Shown here: positions 1-9,027 of the stretch, piece by piece | Numbering within the stretch: position 1 is the stretch's first letter | Layout of the letters: every line of letters begins with the position of its first letter | Assembly: GCA_002697345.1 (NCBI GenBank) | Contig: NZVE01000014.1 | Span: 1 to 32,492, forward strand | DNA length: 32,492 bases | Reading direction: 5' to 3' | Source: Paracoccaceae bacterium | Lineage (GTDB): Bacteria > Pseudomonadota > Alphaproteobacteria > Rhodobacterales > Rhodobacteraceae | Notes under the pieces: model-generated | What the model saw: only the letters and a program-made list of their open reading frames with translations | The model's database searches: none | What the model was told of the DNA's origin: nothing | Program-made: the position numbers and the translations under genes

Positions 1-2
1 AA

Positions 3-260
3 ACTAAAATCATCGGTGGCGGCCATTTTATTTGCCTTGAGACAAATTACAAAGAAGGCATATCAAACGCAGCTTTTTGGTTTGGCACTTGTACATTTAA
101 CAATGACGCTGAAGTGTTAGAGACAGTCCTGTCCAGTTCAAATCAAAAATATATTGGTGCTCATCAACACTTAAAAGTAGCATTAACTGATGATGAGAAT
201 TTTAGCCAATCTATTATTTTAGATGGCGCTGAAGTTATCGAATCTTTCCAACGAATGTAA
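3..260 (+). CDS. C-terminal end of an unrecognised protein (partial)
   Basis: An open frame enters from the left edge and runs 85 codons to TAA at 258-260; its start lies outside the window. The visible part is rich in Asn, Ser, Glu and Asp, has no membrane segment, and ends in SFQRM. I do not recognise a family. It converges on the kdgK operon. A short inverted repeat (CTCTAG at 297-302, CTAGAG at 309-314) follows 36 bases after the stop, but it is weak and has no clear U tract. The ordinary codon use and lack of stops make a real coding end likely, though the frame is short. Confidence 0.55.
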   Translation, partial: TKIIGGGHFICLETNYKEGISNAAFWFGTCTFNNDAEVLETVLSSSNQKYIGAHQHLKVALTDDENFSQSIILDGAEVIESFQRM

Positions 261-404
261 CGTTTATAAAAATCATTGCTGCGATAATGTAAGTGCCTCT
301 AGGATAAACTAGAGCTCTATTTAAATTTCCGTGGCAACATCATTGCTGAGACAGAAAAAAGAATGCTAGTAAGTATTTTTTCATTTTCCACTTTTAATCA
401 TCCT

Positions 405-1349
405 TTAAACTAATTTTCGGGGAATGATAGCCCCGCGATGTTGGATAACTTTACTAGATAGACAGTGACCCACTGCGGCACATTCCGAGGGAAGCACCTC
501 TCCTCGGAGTCGACTAGCTAGATAGCCAGCATTGAAAGAATCCCCTGCTGCAGTGGTGTCTATAACTTTTTCAGAAGGAATACTAATAGCTTTGACCGCA
601 TATGTTTTGTCATTGGCTTCAATAAGACAGGACTCTTCGCCACGTTTGAGGACCACTTCTGGTATCCCATAAAAACGGCATCTAGCAAATACATCCTCGG
701 GACTAGAGTCACCCCATAATTGGCATTCATCATCGAAAGTTAGGAAGGCAATATCGGTAATTCTTATTATTTTTCGATACCACTGCTGAGCCTCATCGTT
801 ACTCGCCCACAGCTTATGGCGATAATTACTATCAAACCAAATTTGACTCCCCCGCTCTTTTGCTCTGACAAGTCCATCGATAAGTTTTTGTCGGTCATGA
901 CGGGGTAAAATAGCTAGAGATATACCAGAGAGATAGAGGTAATCAATGTCAACCAGAGATGCAAGCTCTTTATCGTACCCGTCCCCGCTTAACAGATATC
1001 TAGCGGCGGATTGGTTCCGCAAATATTGGAACGACCGCTCTCCATTTGCATCGACCTCAATCTGATATGATCCTGGTTTTTTATCGCTAAATCGCCGAAT
1101 TTTCTCACATTCAATCCCCTCCTCAACAAAGTATTGAATCATCGAGACGCTCACAGGATCAACACCCAGCGCTGTAATATAATGAATTAGTTGTTGGCTG
1201 CCCGGTAAGAGTCTGGCCAGATAAACAGCCGTATTTAAAGTATCCCCTGCAAATGCTTGATTAATACGGCCATTTACATCCTTTCTTATTTCGACCATAC
1301 ACTCACCAATAAAAGCGATACTGGGTCGGGGTTTGTCTATCATTTTCAT
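405..1349 (-). CDS. kdgK: 2-keto-3-deoxygluconate kinase (PfkB family)
   Basis: Cytoplasmic kinase that phosphorylates 2-keto-3-deoxygluconate (KDG) to KDPG, the last step of uronate breakdown before KDPG aldolase. The 314 residues have the usual length. GDTLN at residues 35-39 and YLRNQSAAR at 109-117 match the KdgK substrate region. The PfkB signature DTTAAGDSFNAGYL is at 264-277, with catalytic Asp270. The start may be Met1 or Met3: the AGGG ahead of the gene sits too close to Met1 but about 9 bases before Met3 (1343). It is the last gene of the uxaC-GH28-kdgK operon, 43 bases after the GH28 stop. It receives the KDG made by UxuA, encoded at the other end of the window. Other PfkB sugar kinases are possible but less likely given the motifs and neighbours. 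Confidence 0.9.
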   Translation of the reverse strand: MKMIDKPRPSIAFIGECMVEIRKDVNGRINQAFAGDTLNTAVYLARLLPGSQQLIHYITALGVDPVSVSMIQYFVEEGIECEKIRRFSDKKPGSYQIEVDANGERSFQYLRNQSAARYLLSGDGYDKELASLVDIDYLYLSGISLAILPRHDRQKLIDGLVRAKERGSQIWFDSNYRHKLWASNDEAQQWYRKIIRITDIAFLTFDDECQLWGDSSPEDVFARCRFYGIPEVVLKRGEESCLIEANDKTYAVKAISIPSEKVIDTTAAGDSFNAGYLASRLRGEVLPSECAAVGHCLSSKVIQHRGAIIPRKLV

Positions 1350-1392
1350 GGCCCTAAATACTCTTGTAGAAGAACTTATCCGATCACCCTTT

Positions 1393-3252
1393 TCAATGCC
1401 TTACTTCAGTAAACACAGTGTGGTATCCCGTAGCCTTCCCATCGCTGACCTTAAGACGTAACCTAAAAGTGCCCGGCGTCTCAAATGTTACCTCTGTTGC
1501 CAGACCAGTTGGATTTGAAAAGCGCACAGTGCTGTCATCGCCAAAAGGGTAATTGACATTTTTTCCATCTGCATCTTCTCCCATGGATAAGGCTTCTGCA
1601 TCAGCAGGTACAGCCTCCCACTGGAAAGTCATTGGGTCATTCTCTGCGTCCAATACATCTCCAGAAAAACTTATGCTATTTCCATGGGATAGACTTAGTA
1701 TCTTCTCCTCTCCTGCATACACATCAGGGGGGGTATTGGTCAATTGTGGAATAAGGGTAGAGCTCTTCCCTCCATCAACAAATGCCTCCAATGGAGAATT
1801 ATCGACAGTCACATTGCGGAAATACATCGTATCCAAATCCACAAACTTAAATGCATTGGGGTTTTCCCCTGCGCTCAAATGTACGTTATCGAATACAAAG
1901 TCTTTTAAAGGTATTTTATCGGTTCCCTCTAAGAACATAGGATTGATGGAGGTACCACCAATGAAGTTCTCAAGCCGGATATCTTTAAATTCTGGATCGC
2001 GATTATATTTTACCCCAGTGCTATCGTAATTTGTTGTCACTTCAATCATTGATAATTTACGACGGTTTTCGGGAAGATCTGCAAGATCACCATAGGTCAG
2101 ATTGCGCATCCTAATATGTTCAAAATGACTCCCCCTATTTTTGTTCGCCTTGAAATAGAACCCCTTTCGCAAATTCGTTCCCTCTGAATTTTCGATAAAT
2201 ATATTTCGAACTCCACCAGATGCCTCGCTCCCAAGTGCAATTGTATCGTCAGCCAGAAAACGTACATTTTGTACAACAATATTTTTGCTTGGAATCATCT
2301 TTTGCAGCCCTTCTAGATCGCGACCCGACTTGATTGATATACAATCGTCACCCGTCGCAAAATCAACATTATGGATATACACATCCTGACTGGACTCAAT
2401 ATCGATGCCGTCATTATTTTTGTTGAGTGAATTCATTATCATATTTCGTACGGTTATATTTTTAGACATGTAAAAATGATTTACCCAAAACGGGGAATCA
2501 ATAATATTGACCCCTTCTAAGAGTATGTTCTCACTATCATAAAAAAGTATGAACGCAGTTCGTAGGTTTCCAGCCCGGTCAAACCTACGTTTAAATAAGG
2601 GCACATTATCGTTATTCATATCTCGAACAACCCTCTCCCATGCGCCTTTCACAGAACCAGGCACGCGCTTAAGGTCCTCTTGTGATGCTTTATCTACCCA
2701 AGTTGACCAGCTGTTTTCTGCCTGTCCGTTAAGTGTACCTTTACCAGTGATTGCAATATTTTTCTTTTGGTAAGCATATATAAGAGGCGAAAAGTTATAA
2801 ACATCGGTTCCCTCATAACGACTAAGTACCTGAGGCAGGTAGCTCTCATAATTACTGCTGAAGAGTAACTCTGATCCTTCCTGCAAATGTAAATTGACAT
2901 TGTTTTCTAAATTTAGAGGTCCATCAACATAATACTCGCCTCTGGGGATGCTGACTGTTCCTCCACCAAAACGAGACACATCAATAATAGCGTTTTGAAT
3001 GGCTTGTCTCGTATCGGTTGAGCCATCTGCTATGGCATTATAAGGCGCATCGGTAATAATTAATGTTCGATTTGGAAAGCTGGGCGCCTTGATACGTGAC
3101 AAAATAATCGGTACCTGAGCCCATGAACCCCTATAGTTGGGATCTGCATAACCGGCAGTTGCTTGTTTGAGCCCAGTTGATGAATCGGTGCACCCAGCGA
3201 CCATTAATGAGAAAACAATAAACGCCAGTATATATTGAAGTTTGAGTACCAT
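1393..3252 (-). CDS. GH28 polygalacturonase-like lipoprotein with C-terminal PKD/Ig-like domain
   Basis: Glycoside hydrolase family 28 members cleave alpha-linked galacturonides; this one probably acts on oligosaccharides in the periplasm or at the outer membrane. A signal peptide with lipobox LMVAGC puts the lipidated Cys at residue 21. The parallel beta-helix spans about 60-490. Catalytic motifs are visible: NNDGID 279-284, GDDC 301-304, GSEASGG 341-347 (where classic members have GHG) and RKGFYFK 362-368. Residues about 507-619 look like a PKD/cadherin-like beta domain (LDAENDPMTFQW, then FRLRLKVSDG). It starts at ATG after AAAGGA with good spacing, 69 bases behind uxaC. The GSE variant of motif 3 and the lipoprotein form suggest an exo-acting enzyme rather than a secreted endo-pectinase, which is inference. 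Exact linkage is unknown; the operon's catabolic genes point to glucuronate, so specificity may differ from pectin. Confidence 0.88.
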   Translation of the reverse strand: MVLKLQYILAFIVFSLMVAGCTDSSTGLKQATAGYADPNYRGSWAQVPIILSRIKAPSFPNRTLIITDAPYNAIADGSTDTRQAIQNAIIDVSRFGGGTVSIPRGEYYVDGPLNLENNVNLHLQEGSELLFSSNYESYLPQVLSRYEGTDVYNFSPLIYAYQKKNIAITGKGTLNGQAENSWSTWVDKASQEDLKRVPGSVKGAWERVVRDMNNDNVPLFKRRFDRAGNLRTAFILFYDSENILLEGVNIIDSPFWVNHFYMSKNITVRNMIMNSLNKNNDGIDIESSQDVYIHNVDFATGDDCISIKSGRDLEGLQKMIPSKNIVVQNVRFLADDTIALGSEASGGVRNIFIENSEGTNLRKGFYFKANKNRGSHFEHIRMRNLTYGDLADLPENRRKLSMIEVTTNYDSTGVKYNRDPEFKDIRLENFIGGTSINPMFLEGTDKIPLKDFVFDNVHLSAGENPNAFKFVDLDTMYFRNVTVDNSPLEAFVDGGKSSTLIPQLTNTPPDVYAGEEKILSLSHGNSISFSGDVLDAENDPMTFQWEAVPADAEALSMGEDADGKNVNYPFGDDSTVRFSNPTGLATEVTFETPGTFRLRLKVSDGKATGYHTVFTEVRH

Positions 3253-3321
3253 GATTCATCCTTTTAGATCTTTAAGCTGTAAAAGTTAAGAGTGGGCGCG
3301 AAGGCAATACGACAATGTTAA

Positions 3322-4758
3322 TCATGTGTCATCGCCAACTCGATAGGCCTTTTTAGGTATGTTATAGGTTAAATCTTTCGCAGTCTGCACGGCATCATTC
3401 TCTGATAACCTATGTTCGCACACGAGGCGCGCCAAAAAAGAGCAGTCAACGCGCCGAGACATATCATGCCTGGCAGGAATGCTCAGCAATGCTCGCGTAT
3501 CGTCATTAAAACCGACAGTATTATAAAAGCCTGCAGTTTCCGTAGTTTGTTCACGGAATCTCATAATGCCTTCGGGGCTATCATTAAACCACCATGCAGG
3601 GCCCAATCGGAGACAGGGATAGTGCCCAGCGAGTGGGGCCAGTTCGCGCGAATAATTAGTTTCATCAAGGGTAAACAGTATTAGACATAGATCAGGGTTA
3701 TTTCCAAAGCAATCCAGTAATGGTTTTAGCGCAGTCGAATACTCCACTTGCACGGGTATATCTGCTCCTTTGTCGCTGCCATAGTTCTGATACATCCATT
3801 CATTATGGTTGCGATAAGAGCCGGCATGGATTTGCATAACTAATTTATCATCAAGGCTCATTCTCGCCATTTCAGTTAACATCTGTGCTCTAAATAACTC
3901 GGCATCTTCTGGGGTGATTTCGCCCGTAATGATGCGGTTAAATAGTCTTTCACAGTTAGCAGTAGAAAGATTGGCAGTTCTGGGCGTGGGGTGCCCATGG
4001 TCACTGCTGGTGGCCCCGAGAGCAATGAATTTAGCTCGTCTGTTTCTATGTGCTTGCAAATAACCCTGCCATGAATGAGTATCTTGGCCTGTCATTTCGC
4101 CAAACAGCCTTAGTGACTTAATGAAATCGGGGTGCTCTGGGTCAATGACAGAGTCTGGTCGATAGGTTGTAACAACTTTGCCGTTCCAATCGCTGTCTTT
4201 GAGTACCTGGTGGTGCTTTAAGTTATCGACAGCGGATTCAGTAGTCGATAAAAACTCGATATTGAATCGATCGAAAATTTGGCGGGGACGCGATTCTTCT
4301 TTTTGGAGTTGCTCTGAAATACTATCAAAATAATCATCTGCCGTAGTCTCATCGAGCTCTTTAGACTGCTTAAAAAAATCAGCAAATGTCTGATTTAGCC
4401 ATAATGCAGTGGGGGTGCCACGAAAAAGATAATAGTTCTTGGCGAATGATCTCCAGGCACTGCGCGGATCGTTAATGCTTTCCTCATTTTTATCATTATT
4501 TTTGGACCTAATCCCCAATTCAGAGAGACGAACGCCCTGACTATATAGCATGCGCAAAATATAGTGATCTGGGGCAATTAACAATTTAGTGGGATCACTA
4601 AAACTGTTGTTTTCGGCAAACCAAGAGGGATCAGTATGCCCATGAGGACTGATAATAGGCAGATCTTTAACTTCAAAATAAAGTCGTCGAGCTACTGAGC
4701 GAGCATTATGGTCACCGGATAATAGCCTATCCGGGTGATTGTTAATGAGGTCTGCCAT
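3322..4758 (-). CDS. uxaC: Glucuronate (uronate) isomerase
   Basis: Isomerises D-glucuronate to D-fructuronate, and D-galacturonate to D-tagaturonate, in the cytoplasm. At 478 residues it is close to the usual length of about 470. The N-terminal ISPHGHTDPSWF carries the metal-binding pair His39 and His41 of the amidohydrolase-like fold, and family-typical blocks follow (IHAGSYRNHN, GPAWWFNDSPEGI, VGFNDDTRALLSIPARHDMSRR). It is first in the operon with the GH28 lipoprotein and kdgK. A sigma-70 promoter overlapped by the shared palindrome lies 55 bases upstream. With UxuB and UxuA at 26575-29293 it completes the glucuronate route to KDG. Tagaturonate reductase and altronate dehydratase are absent, so galacturonate use is not supported by what is visible here. 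Confidence 0.95.
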   Translation of the reverse strand: MADLINNHPDRLLSGDHNARSVARRLYFEVKDLPIISPHGHTDPSWFAENNSFSDPTKLLIAPDHYILRMLYSQGVRLSELGIRSKNNDKNEESINDPRSAWRSFAKNYYLFRGTPTALWLNQTFADFFKQSKELDETTADDYFDSISEQLQKEESRPRQIFDRFNIEFLSTTESAVDNLKHHQVLKDSDWNGKVVTTYRPDSVIDPEHPDFIKSLRLFGEMTGQDTHSWQGYLQAHRNRRAKFIALGATSSDHGHPTPRTANLSTANCERLFNRIITGEITPEDAELFRAQMLTEMARMSLDDKLVMQIHAGSYRNHNEWMYQNYGSDKGADIPVQVEYSTALKPLLDCFGNNPDLCLILFTLDETNYSRELAPLAGHYPCLRLGPAWWFNDSPEGIMRFREQTTETAGFYNTVGFNDDTRALLSIPARHDMSRRVDCSFLARLVCEHRLSENDAVQTAKDLTYNIPKKAYRVGDDT

Positions 4759-4811
4759 TCTAGGGATCCCTATCTCCAGTACGGAGAAATCACACTAAGT
4801 AAATCAGGGGT

Positions 4812-4840
4812 ATGATACCGGTGTCATATTGTATTGTCAA
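4812..4840 (-). promoter_or_regulatory. Promoter with overlapping palindromic operator, uxaC operon
   Basis: Reading the minus strand: a perfect -35 TTGACA (4835-4840), a 17-base spacer, and -10 TATCAT (4812-4817). The palindrome, TGATACCGGTGTCA on the plus strand (4813-4826), covers the -10. The expected transcription start is about 47 bases before the uxaC ATG. This layout is the same, base for base in the key elements, as that before dctP at 32180-32208. A LacI-type repressor bound here would block polymerase directly, so control by repression and sugar-acid induction is inferred. Confidence 0.85.
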
Positions 4841-4859
4841 CCCTCAAAAATAGACTGTG

Positions 4860-5933
4860 TTATCCGCGGAGTGTTGGTGGTGGCGCTGTTGTTTCTCGTC
4901 GGACTAACGTTGTAACAAGCTCAGATTTAATTGTCTTGGCGAGTCCAATATTATTACTACATAACGCAAGTAATTTCTGTGTTGCAAGCTGACCCATCTC
5001 TCTCACCTTCAGATTCACAGTGGTTAATGCGGGCCAAACTTTTGAAGCCTGTGGCGTATCATCAAACCCAATAATTGTTAACTCATTGGGTATGTCAATC
5101 CCCATTTTCTGAGCGGTAACCATGACACCAATAGCCATCTCATCATTACTCGCAAAAATAGCTGTAGGAGGATTCTCTGACTTTAATAATTGCACGGCAC
5201 AATCAACACCTGACTGAAAAGTATTGGCTCCAAAAGCAATATGGTTATTCCCGAGGTGAACACCATTTTGCTCAAGCGCATCACGAAAGGCATCATGACG
5301 TTCCGCAGCGGAGTTAGAGTTGTCGGGACCTTTAATGAATCCAATATCTGTATGACCTAGTGCTATCAAATGTTCTGCGATATCTTTAACTGCTTCACGA
5401 TCATTGAAATGGACCATATGTGCGACATCATCAGAAATAACCGACACTAGCCTTACATAATTACACTTAATAGCTTTCAGCTTATTAATTAAATCATTAG
5501 ATTCGGAGAGCGGTGGCAGCAAGATAACTCCGTCAATTTTTGTGCGCCTGATGAAGTTAATAATGTCATCATGCAGATTGGCTTGGTTTGCATCACAGGG
5601 ATGAACGACTAGCTCATAGCCATTAGGGCGACATTGACTCAGTGCGCCATACATTGCGTCGGTAATGAATGATGCATTGGGGTTGTCATAGATCATTGCT
5701 AATAAGAAAGAGCGACTAAATGCTAATCCTCTTGCCTGAGGGTTAGGAGAATAATCCAGATCTTCAATAACTTTTTTGACTTTACTTAATGTTTTGACGC
5801 CAACATTGGGTTCACTATTTATTACCCGCGAGACAGTTTTCTTTGATACTCCAGCGAGCCGCGCCACATCACTGATTGTGGGCTTTTTATCAACAATCGA
5901 TTCTTCAATGATATTATCTTTCATGGAATCCAT
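4860..5933 (-). CDS. LacI-family transcriptional regulator
   Basis: DNA-binding regulator with the standard LacI plan. The helix-turn-helix ISDVARLAGVSKKTVSRVIN is at residues 20-39 and the hinge YSPNPQARGL at 61-70. A periplasmic-binding-protein-like effector domain follows (about 75-350), with the typical AIFASNDEMAIGV and IIGFDDTPQA blocks. LacI-hinge regulators favour palindromes with a central CG, which fits the ACCGGT centre of the five shared sites. It lies between two of those sites, 101 bases before uxaC and divergent from the DUF1080 operon. The likely effector is a uronate or pathway intermediate (inference). Translation may begin at Met1 or at Met4 (5924). It has no palindrome close to its own start; the nearest is about 225 bases upstream at 6158. 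Confidence 0.93.
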   Translation of the reverse strand: MDSMKDNIIEESIVDKKPTISDVARLAGVSKKTVSRVINSEPNVGVKTLSKVKKVIEDLDYSPNPQARGLAFSRSFLLAMIYDNPNASFITDAMYGALSQCRPNGYELVVHPCDANQANLHDDIINFIRRTKIDGVILLPPLSESNDLINKLKAIKCNYVRLVSVISDDVAHMVHFNDREAVKDIAEHLIALGHTDIGFIKGPDNSNSAAERHDAFRDALEQNGVHLGNNHIAFGANTFQSGVDCAVQLLKSENPPTAIFASNDEMAIGVMVTAQKMGIDIPNELTIIGFDDTPQASKVWPALTTVNLKVREMGQLATQKLLALCSNNIGLAKTIKSELVTTLVRRETTAPPPTLRG

Positions 5934-6156
5934 TTTCAGTTAGCCCCAGCGATACTCAATTAAAATTCAACCTACCTATTTTAAACGTAAGGCGGCAGAT
6001 AAAGCACTCCAATTTTGGTTCAGATCTGGGAGGGTAAGCAGTCTCGGCGCCCGATCACTATAACCGATTTTAGCTTGGAAAAATACAGATCTTTAACCAT
6101 AACTGTACCGCTAGACGTTTGTTTTTTGACCTAAGAACATATACCCTACACCTTAC

Positions 6157-6184
6157 TTGACAGCGGTGTCATATTATCGACAAT
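6157..6184 (+). promoter_or_regulatory. Promoter with operator over the -35, DUF1080 operon
   Basis: A perfect -35 TTGACA (6157-6162), a 16-base spacer and a weak -10 GACAAT (6179-6184). The palindrome TGACAGCGGTGTCA (6158-6171, one mismatch to its own symmetry) covers the -35 and part of the spacer. The expected transcript starts about 30 bases before the GTG start of the DUF1080 gene. The rest of the 289-base gap between the LacI gene and this operon shows no other element I can name. Confidence 0.72.
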
Positions 6185-6222
6185 GCTAAAGGGGCTATTA
6201 ATGCGATTTTTAGGAGGATGTT

Positions 6223-7671
6223 GTGTATAAAAATACACCCCAGCGCCTAATTTATTTTTTGTTACTTTTTTTCATGTTATCAGCATGCAATGTAGACCGA
6301 AAATCTGACTATAAAAATTCTAATTCAGAGTGGAAAAGCCTATTTGATGGGTCCTCTCTCGATGGCTGGCACCAACTTGGAAGTGATGCGCAGTATTATG
6401 TAGAAAACGGTATGATTGTCGTAACCGCAAAAACTGGATATGCCAATAGTTTACTAACTACGCATGAAAAATACGGTGATTTTATCCTGGAGCTTGACGT
6501 CAAAGTTGATCCAGGACTGAATTCTGGTGTGCTGTTCCGTAGTCATAGCCGAGACGGTGATGAGCACGTGTATGGATATCAACTCGAGATTGATAGTAGT
6601 TCCCGACGCTGGAGTGGAGGAATCTATGGTGAAGGAGGTAGAGGCTGGCTTTATAGCCTATCGCGTAATTCTCAAGCTCGCTCCGCCTTTAGTTTGTCAA
6701 CTTGGAACCACATGAGGATAGAGGTCATTGGAACGTCGATACGATCTTGGGTCAATGGTATACCAGCAGCTGATTTGATCGATGACTTGACTTTAGATGG
6801 ATTCATCGGACTCCAAGCACCATCCATTGGTAATGATTTGAGTAAAGAAGGATTACAGGTTCGTTGGAAAAATATTCGTATTAAAACAGATGGCCTAATG
6901 AGTTTTAAAACGCCAGAAAACAATGGTACAGAGCAGTTTAGTTTTTTAAAAAATGAACTCACACCTCGCGAAATTAAAGAAGGTTGGGAGCTTCTTTGGG
7001 ATGGTCAGACTACCGTGGGCTGGAAGAGCGCAAAGGGAGACGGATTTCCAAAGAAAGGCTGGAATATAGAGGATGGAGTGCTGAGTGTTTTGTCATCGGG
7101 AGGCGCAGAAGCGCGCAATGGAGGTGACATTATCACTATTAGAGAATTTAGTAACTTCGAACTAGAGTTGGATTTCAGATTTACGCCAGGAGCCAACAGT
7201 GGAATTAAATACTTCGTGGATCCAGATCTACTAAAGGGGAAAGGCTCCGCAATTGGTTTGGAGTTTCAAATTCTAGATGATGAACTGCATCCAGATGCAA
7301 AAAGAGGGGTTTCTGGAAATCGAACTATTGGATCACTTTACGACTTAATTACTGCGGTTAATCAAAGTGAGCTGCCAAATTCTCCTAAACAAGTATATCC
7401 ACCTGGGCAATGGAACCATGCACGCATAGTTGTTCAGGGGGACTATGTTGAGCATTGGTTAAACAATATCCTAGTCGTCAAATATTATCGCGGAACGCAA
7501 ATATTCAGAGCGCTTGTTGCTTATAGTAAATACGCAAAATGGCCAAATTTCGGGGAGTGGGAAAAAGGGCCTATTCTGCTTCAGGATCATGGTGATTTAG
7601 TATCATTCCGTTCGATCAAAATTAAAGACTTAACGTTGTATAAGGAGCATGGATATGACAATGGAACGTAG
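6223..7671 (+). CDS. Tandem DUF1080 (3-keto-glycoside hydrolase/lyase family) lipoprotein
   Basis: Two DUF1080 domains (PF06439, concanavalin-like fold), at about residues 35-222 and 250-470, both with the WxxLFDG/WxLLWDG and NSG(V/I) blocks. The second ends in LQDHGDLVSFRSIKIKDL, typical of the family. The signal peptide has lipobox MLSAC, so Cys22 is lipidated and the protein is periplasm-facing. The start is GTG, chosen because a strong AGGAGG (6212-6217) sits five bases ahead. Family members are linked to cleavage of 3-keto-glycosides made by Gfo/Idh dehydrogenases, by elimination and hydration; several such dehydrogenases follow here. Its stop overlaps the next gene by 17 bases. The first gene after an operator shared with the uronate operons, it is probably co-induced with them. 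Its precise substrate cannot be read from sequence. Confidence 0.88.
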   Translation: MYKNTPQRLIYFLLLFFMLSACNVDRKSDYKNSNSEWKSLFDGSSLDGWHQLGSDAQYYVENGMIVVTAKTGYANSLLTTHEKYGDFILELDVKVDPGLNSGVLFRSHSRDGDEHVYGYQLEIDSSSRRWSGGIYGEGGRGWLYSLSRNSQARSAFSLSTWNHMRIEVIGTSIRSWVNGIPAADLIDDLTLDGFIGLQAPSIGNDLSKEGLQVRWKNIRIKTDGLMSFKTPENNGTEQFSFLKNELTPREIKEGWELLWDGQTTVGWKSAKGDGFPKKGWNIEDGVLSVLSSGGAEARNGGDIITIREFSNFELELDFRFTPGANSGIKYFVDPDLLKGKGSAIGLEFQILDDELHPDAKRGVSGNRTIGSLYDLITAVNQSELPNSPKQVYPPGQWNHARIVVQGDYVEHWLNNILVVKYYRGTQIFRALVAYSKYAKWPNFGEWEKGPILLQDHGDLVSFRSIKIKDLTLYKEHGYDNGT

Positions 7672-8977
7672 AAAATTTATTAGCCTTTCCGCTGGCGCAT
7701 TTGGTGCACTTTCCTTTTCGGCTAGCAGCTATGCTCGTATTCTAGGCGCAAATGACCGAGTCAATGTCGGTTTCATGGGAACGAAAAGCCGCGGAATGGG
7801 TTTGCTGGGCTCATTTGCAAAAATGCAGGGAGTAAACCTAACGCATAACTGTGATGTTGACAGCCGTGTACTTAAGAAAACTCATCATGCCATTATTAGA
7901 GCAGGCTTTGAGCCCCCAAAATCTGATAAAGACATACGCAGGATTTTGGAGGACCCTACCCTAGATGCGCTGGTAATAGCAGCTCCTGACCACTGGCATG
8001 CAACGGCAGGTGTTATGGCATTAGAGGCGGGTAAGCATGTCTATGTTGAAAAACCTTTAAGTCATAATCCACATGAGGGTGAAATCTTCATTTCCGCGCA
8101 AGATAAATATAAAAAAGTTGTTCAGATGGGTAACCAGCAACGCTCGTCAGCAGAAAGTATTGAACTTATGATGCTTATTGAGAAAGGTGTGCTGGGTAAT
8201 ATTTATAGAGCGGAGACCTGGTACGGAAACAACCGTGGTTCCATCGGAAATGGTAATTCGACACCACCCCCCAGTTGGTTAGACTGGAATCTTTGGCAAG
8301 GTCCGGCACCCAGGCGTCCTTATAAAGACATTTATGTCCATTATAATTGGCATTGGTTTTGGCATTGGGGTACTGGCGAGATATGCAACAATGCCGCTCA
8401 TGAACTTGACATTGCACGGTGGGCTATGGGGTTAGATTTTCCAGAAAAAGTCTCTGTAACCGCCGGCAGAAACTTTTATGCAACAGATGATTGGGAAATG
8501 TATGACACCATGCAGGTTCGATATGATTTTCCGGGTGATAAAACCATAGAATGGGTCGGCAACAGCTGTAACAAAGTGAATCGTTTTGGTCGTGGGAGAG
8601 GCACGCTACTGCTCGGCACAAATGGACACGCTATCGTTGATCGTGCTGGCTATGAAATTTACAGTACTGATGGGACCTTATTGCGAGAGAGGAAGGCTGA
8701 GAATCGTGCTGTGAATACGAACGATCTTGTTGGTGCAGGCGCTTTGACAGAGGCGCATGTCAATAATTTTCTCGAATCGATTAGGGGTGTAGCAAAACAG
8801 CAGCACTCGCCTATAGCCGATGGACATTTAAGCACACTACTCTGTCACTTAGGCAATATTGCGTATCGCGTTGGTGAAGATATTTATTGCGATCCAAGTA
8901 GTGGCAGGGTTAAAGGAGCAAAGGCAAACCGATTTTGGCAACGTGAGTTTCAAGATGGATGGAATGTATCCATGTAG
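7655..8977 (+). CDS. Tat-exported Gfo/Idh/MocA-family oxidoreductase
   Basis: NAD(P)-dependent oxidoreductase with a twin-arginine signal, MERRKFISLSAGAFGALSF (Arg5-Arg6), then a Rossmann glycine motif GFMGTKSRG at 39-47 and the family EKP motif at 132-134, followed by the (beta/alpha) C-terminal domain. I place the start at 7655 because AAGGAG (7642-7647) is seven bases ahead; the ATG at 7649 is too close to it. The Tat route implies folding with bound cofactor before export, as known for Zymomonas glucose-fructose oxidoreductase. In this operon it is a good candidate for the periplasmic oxidation (perhaps at C3) that creates the DUF1080 substrate; that role is inference. Overlap of 17 bases suggests coupled translation with the DUF1080 gene. 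Confidence 0.88.
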   Translation: MTMERRKFISLSAGAFGALSFSASSYARILGANDRVNVGFMGTKSRGMGLLGSFAKMQGVNLTHNCDVDSRVLKKTHHAIIRAGFEPPKSDKDIRRILEDPTLDALVIAAPDHWHATAGVMALEAGKHVYVEKPLSHNPHEGEIFISAQDKYKKVVQMGNQQRSSAESIELMMLIEKGVLGNIYRAETWYGNNRGSIGNGNSTPPPSWLDWNLWQGPAPRRPYKDIYVHYNWHWFWHWGTGEICNNAAHELDIARWAMGLDFPEKVSVTAGRNFYATDDWEMYDTMQVRYDFPGDKTIEWVGNSCNKVNRFGRGRGTLLLGTNGHAIVDRAGYEIYSTDGTLLRERKAENRAVNTNDLVGAGALTEAHVNNFLESIRGVAKQQHSPIADGHLSTLLCHLGNIAYRVGEDIYCDPSSGRVKGAKANRFWQREFQDGWNVSM

Positions 8978-9027
8978 TCACATCCAACTTAGTGGTTATT
9001 TAATTTAATGACGTAATGAGGTTTTCA

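Noticed and set aside
297-314. CTCTAG/CTAGAG hairpin as terminator of the left partial gene
   Set aside because: Only six base pairs and no proper U tract; too weak to call.
1553-2029. 158-codon plus-strand frame opposite the GH28 gene
   Set aside because: Antisense to the conserved beta-helix coding sequence; Ser/Pro-rich shadow with no recognisable domain.
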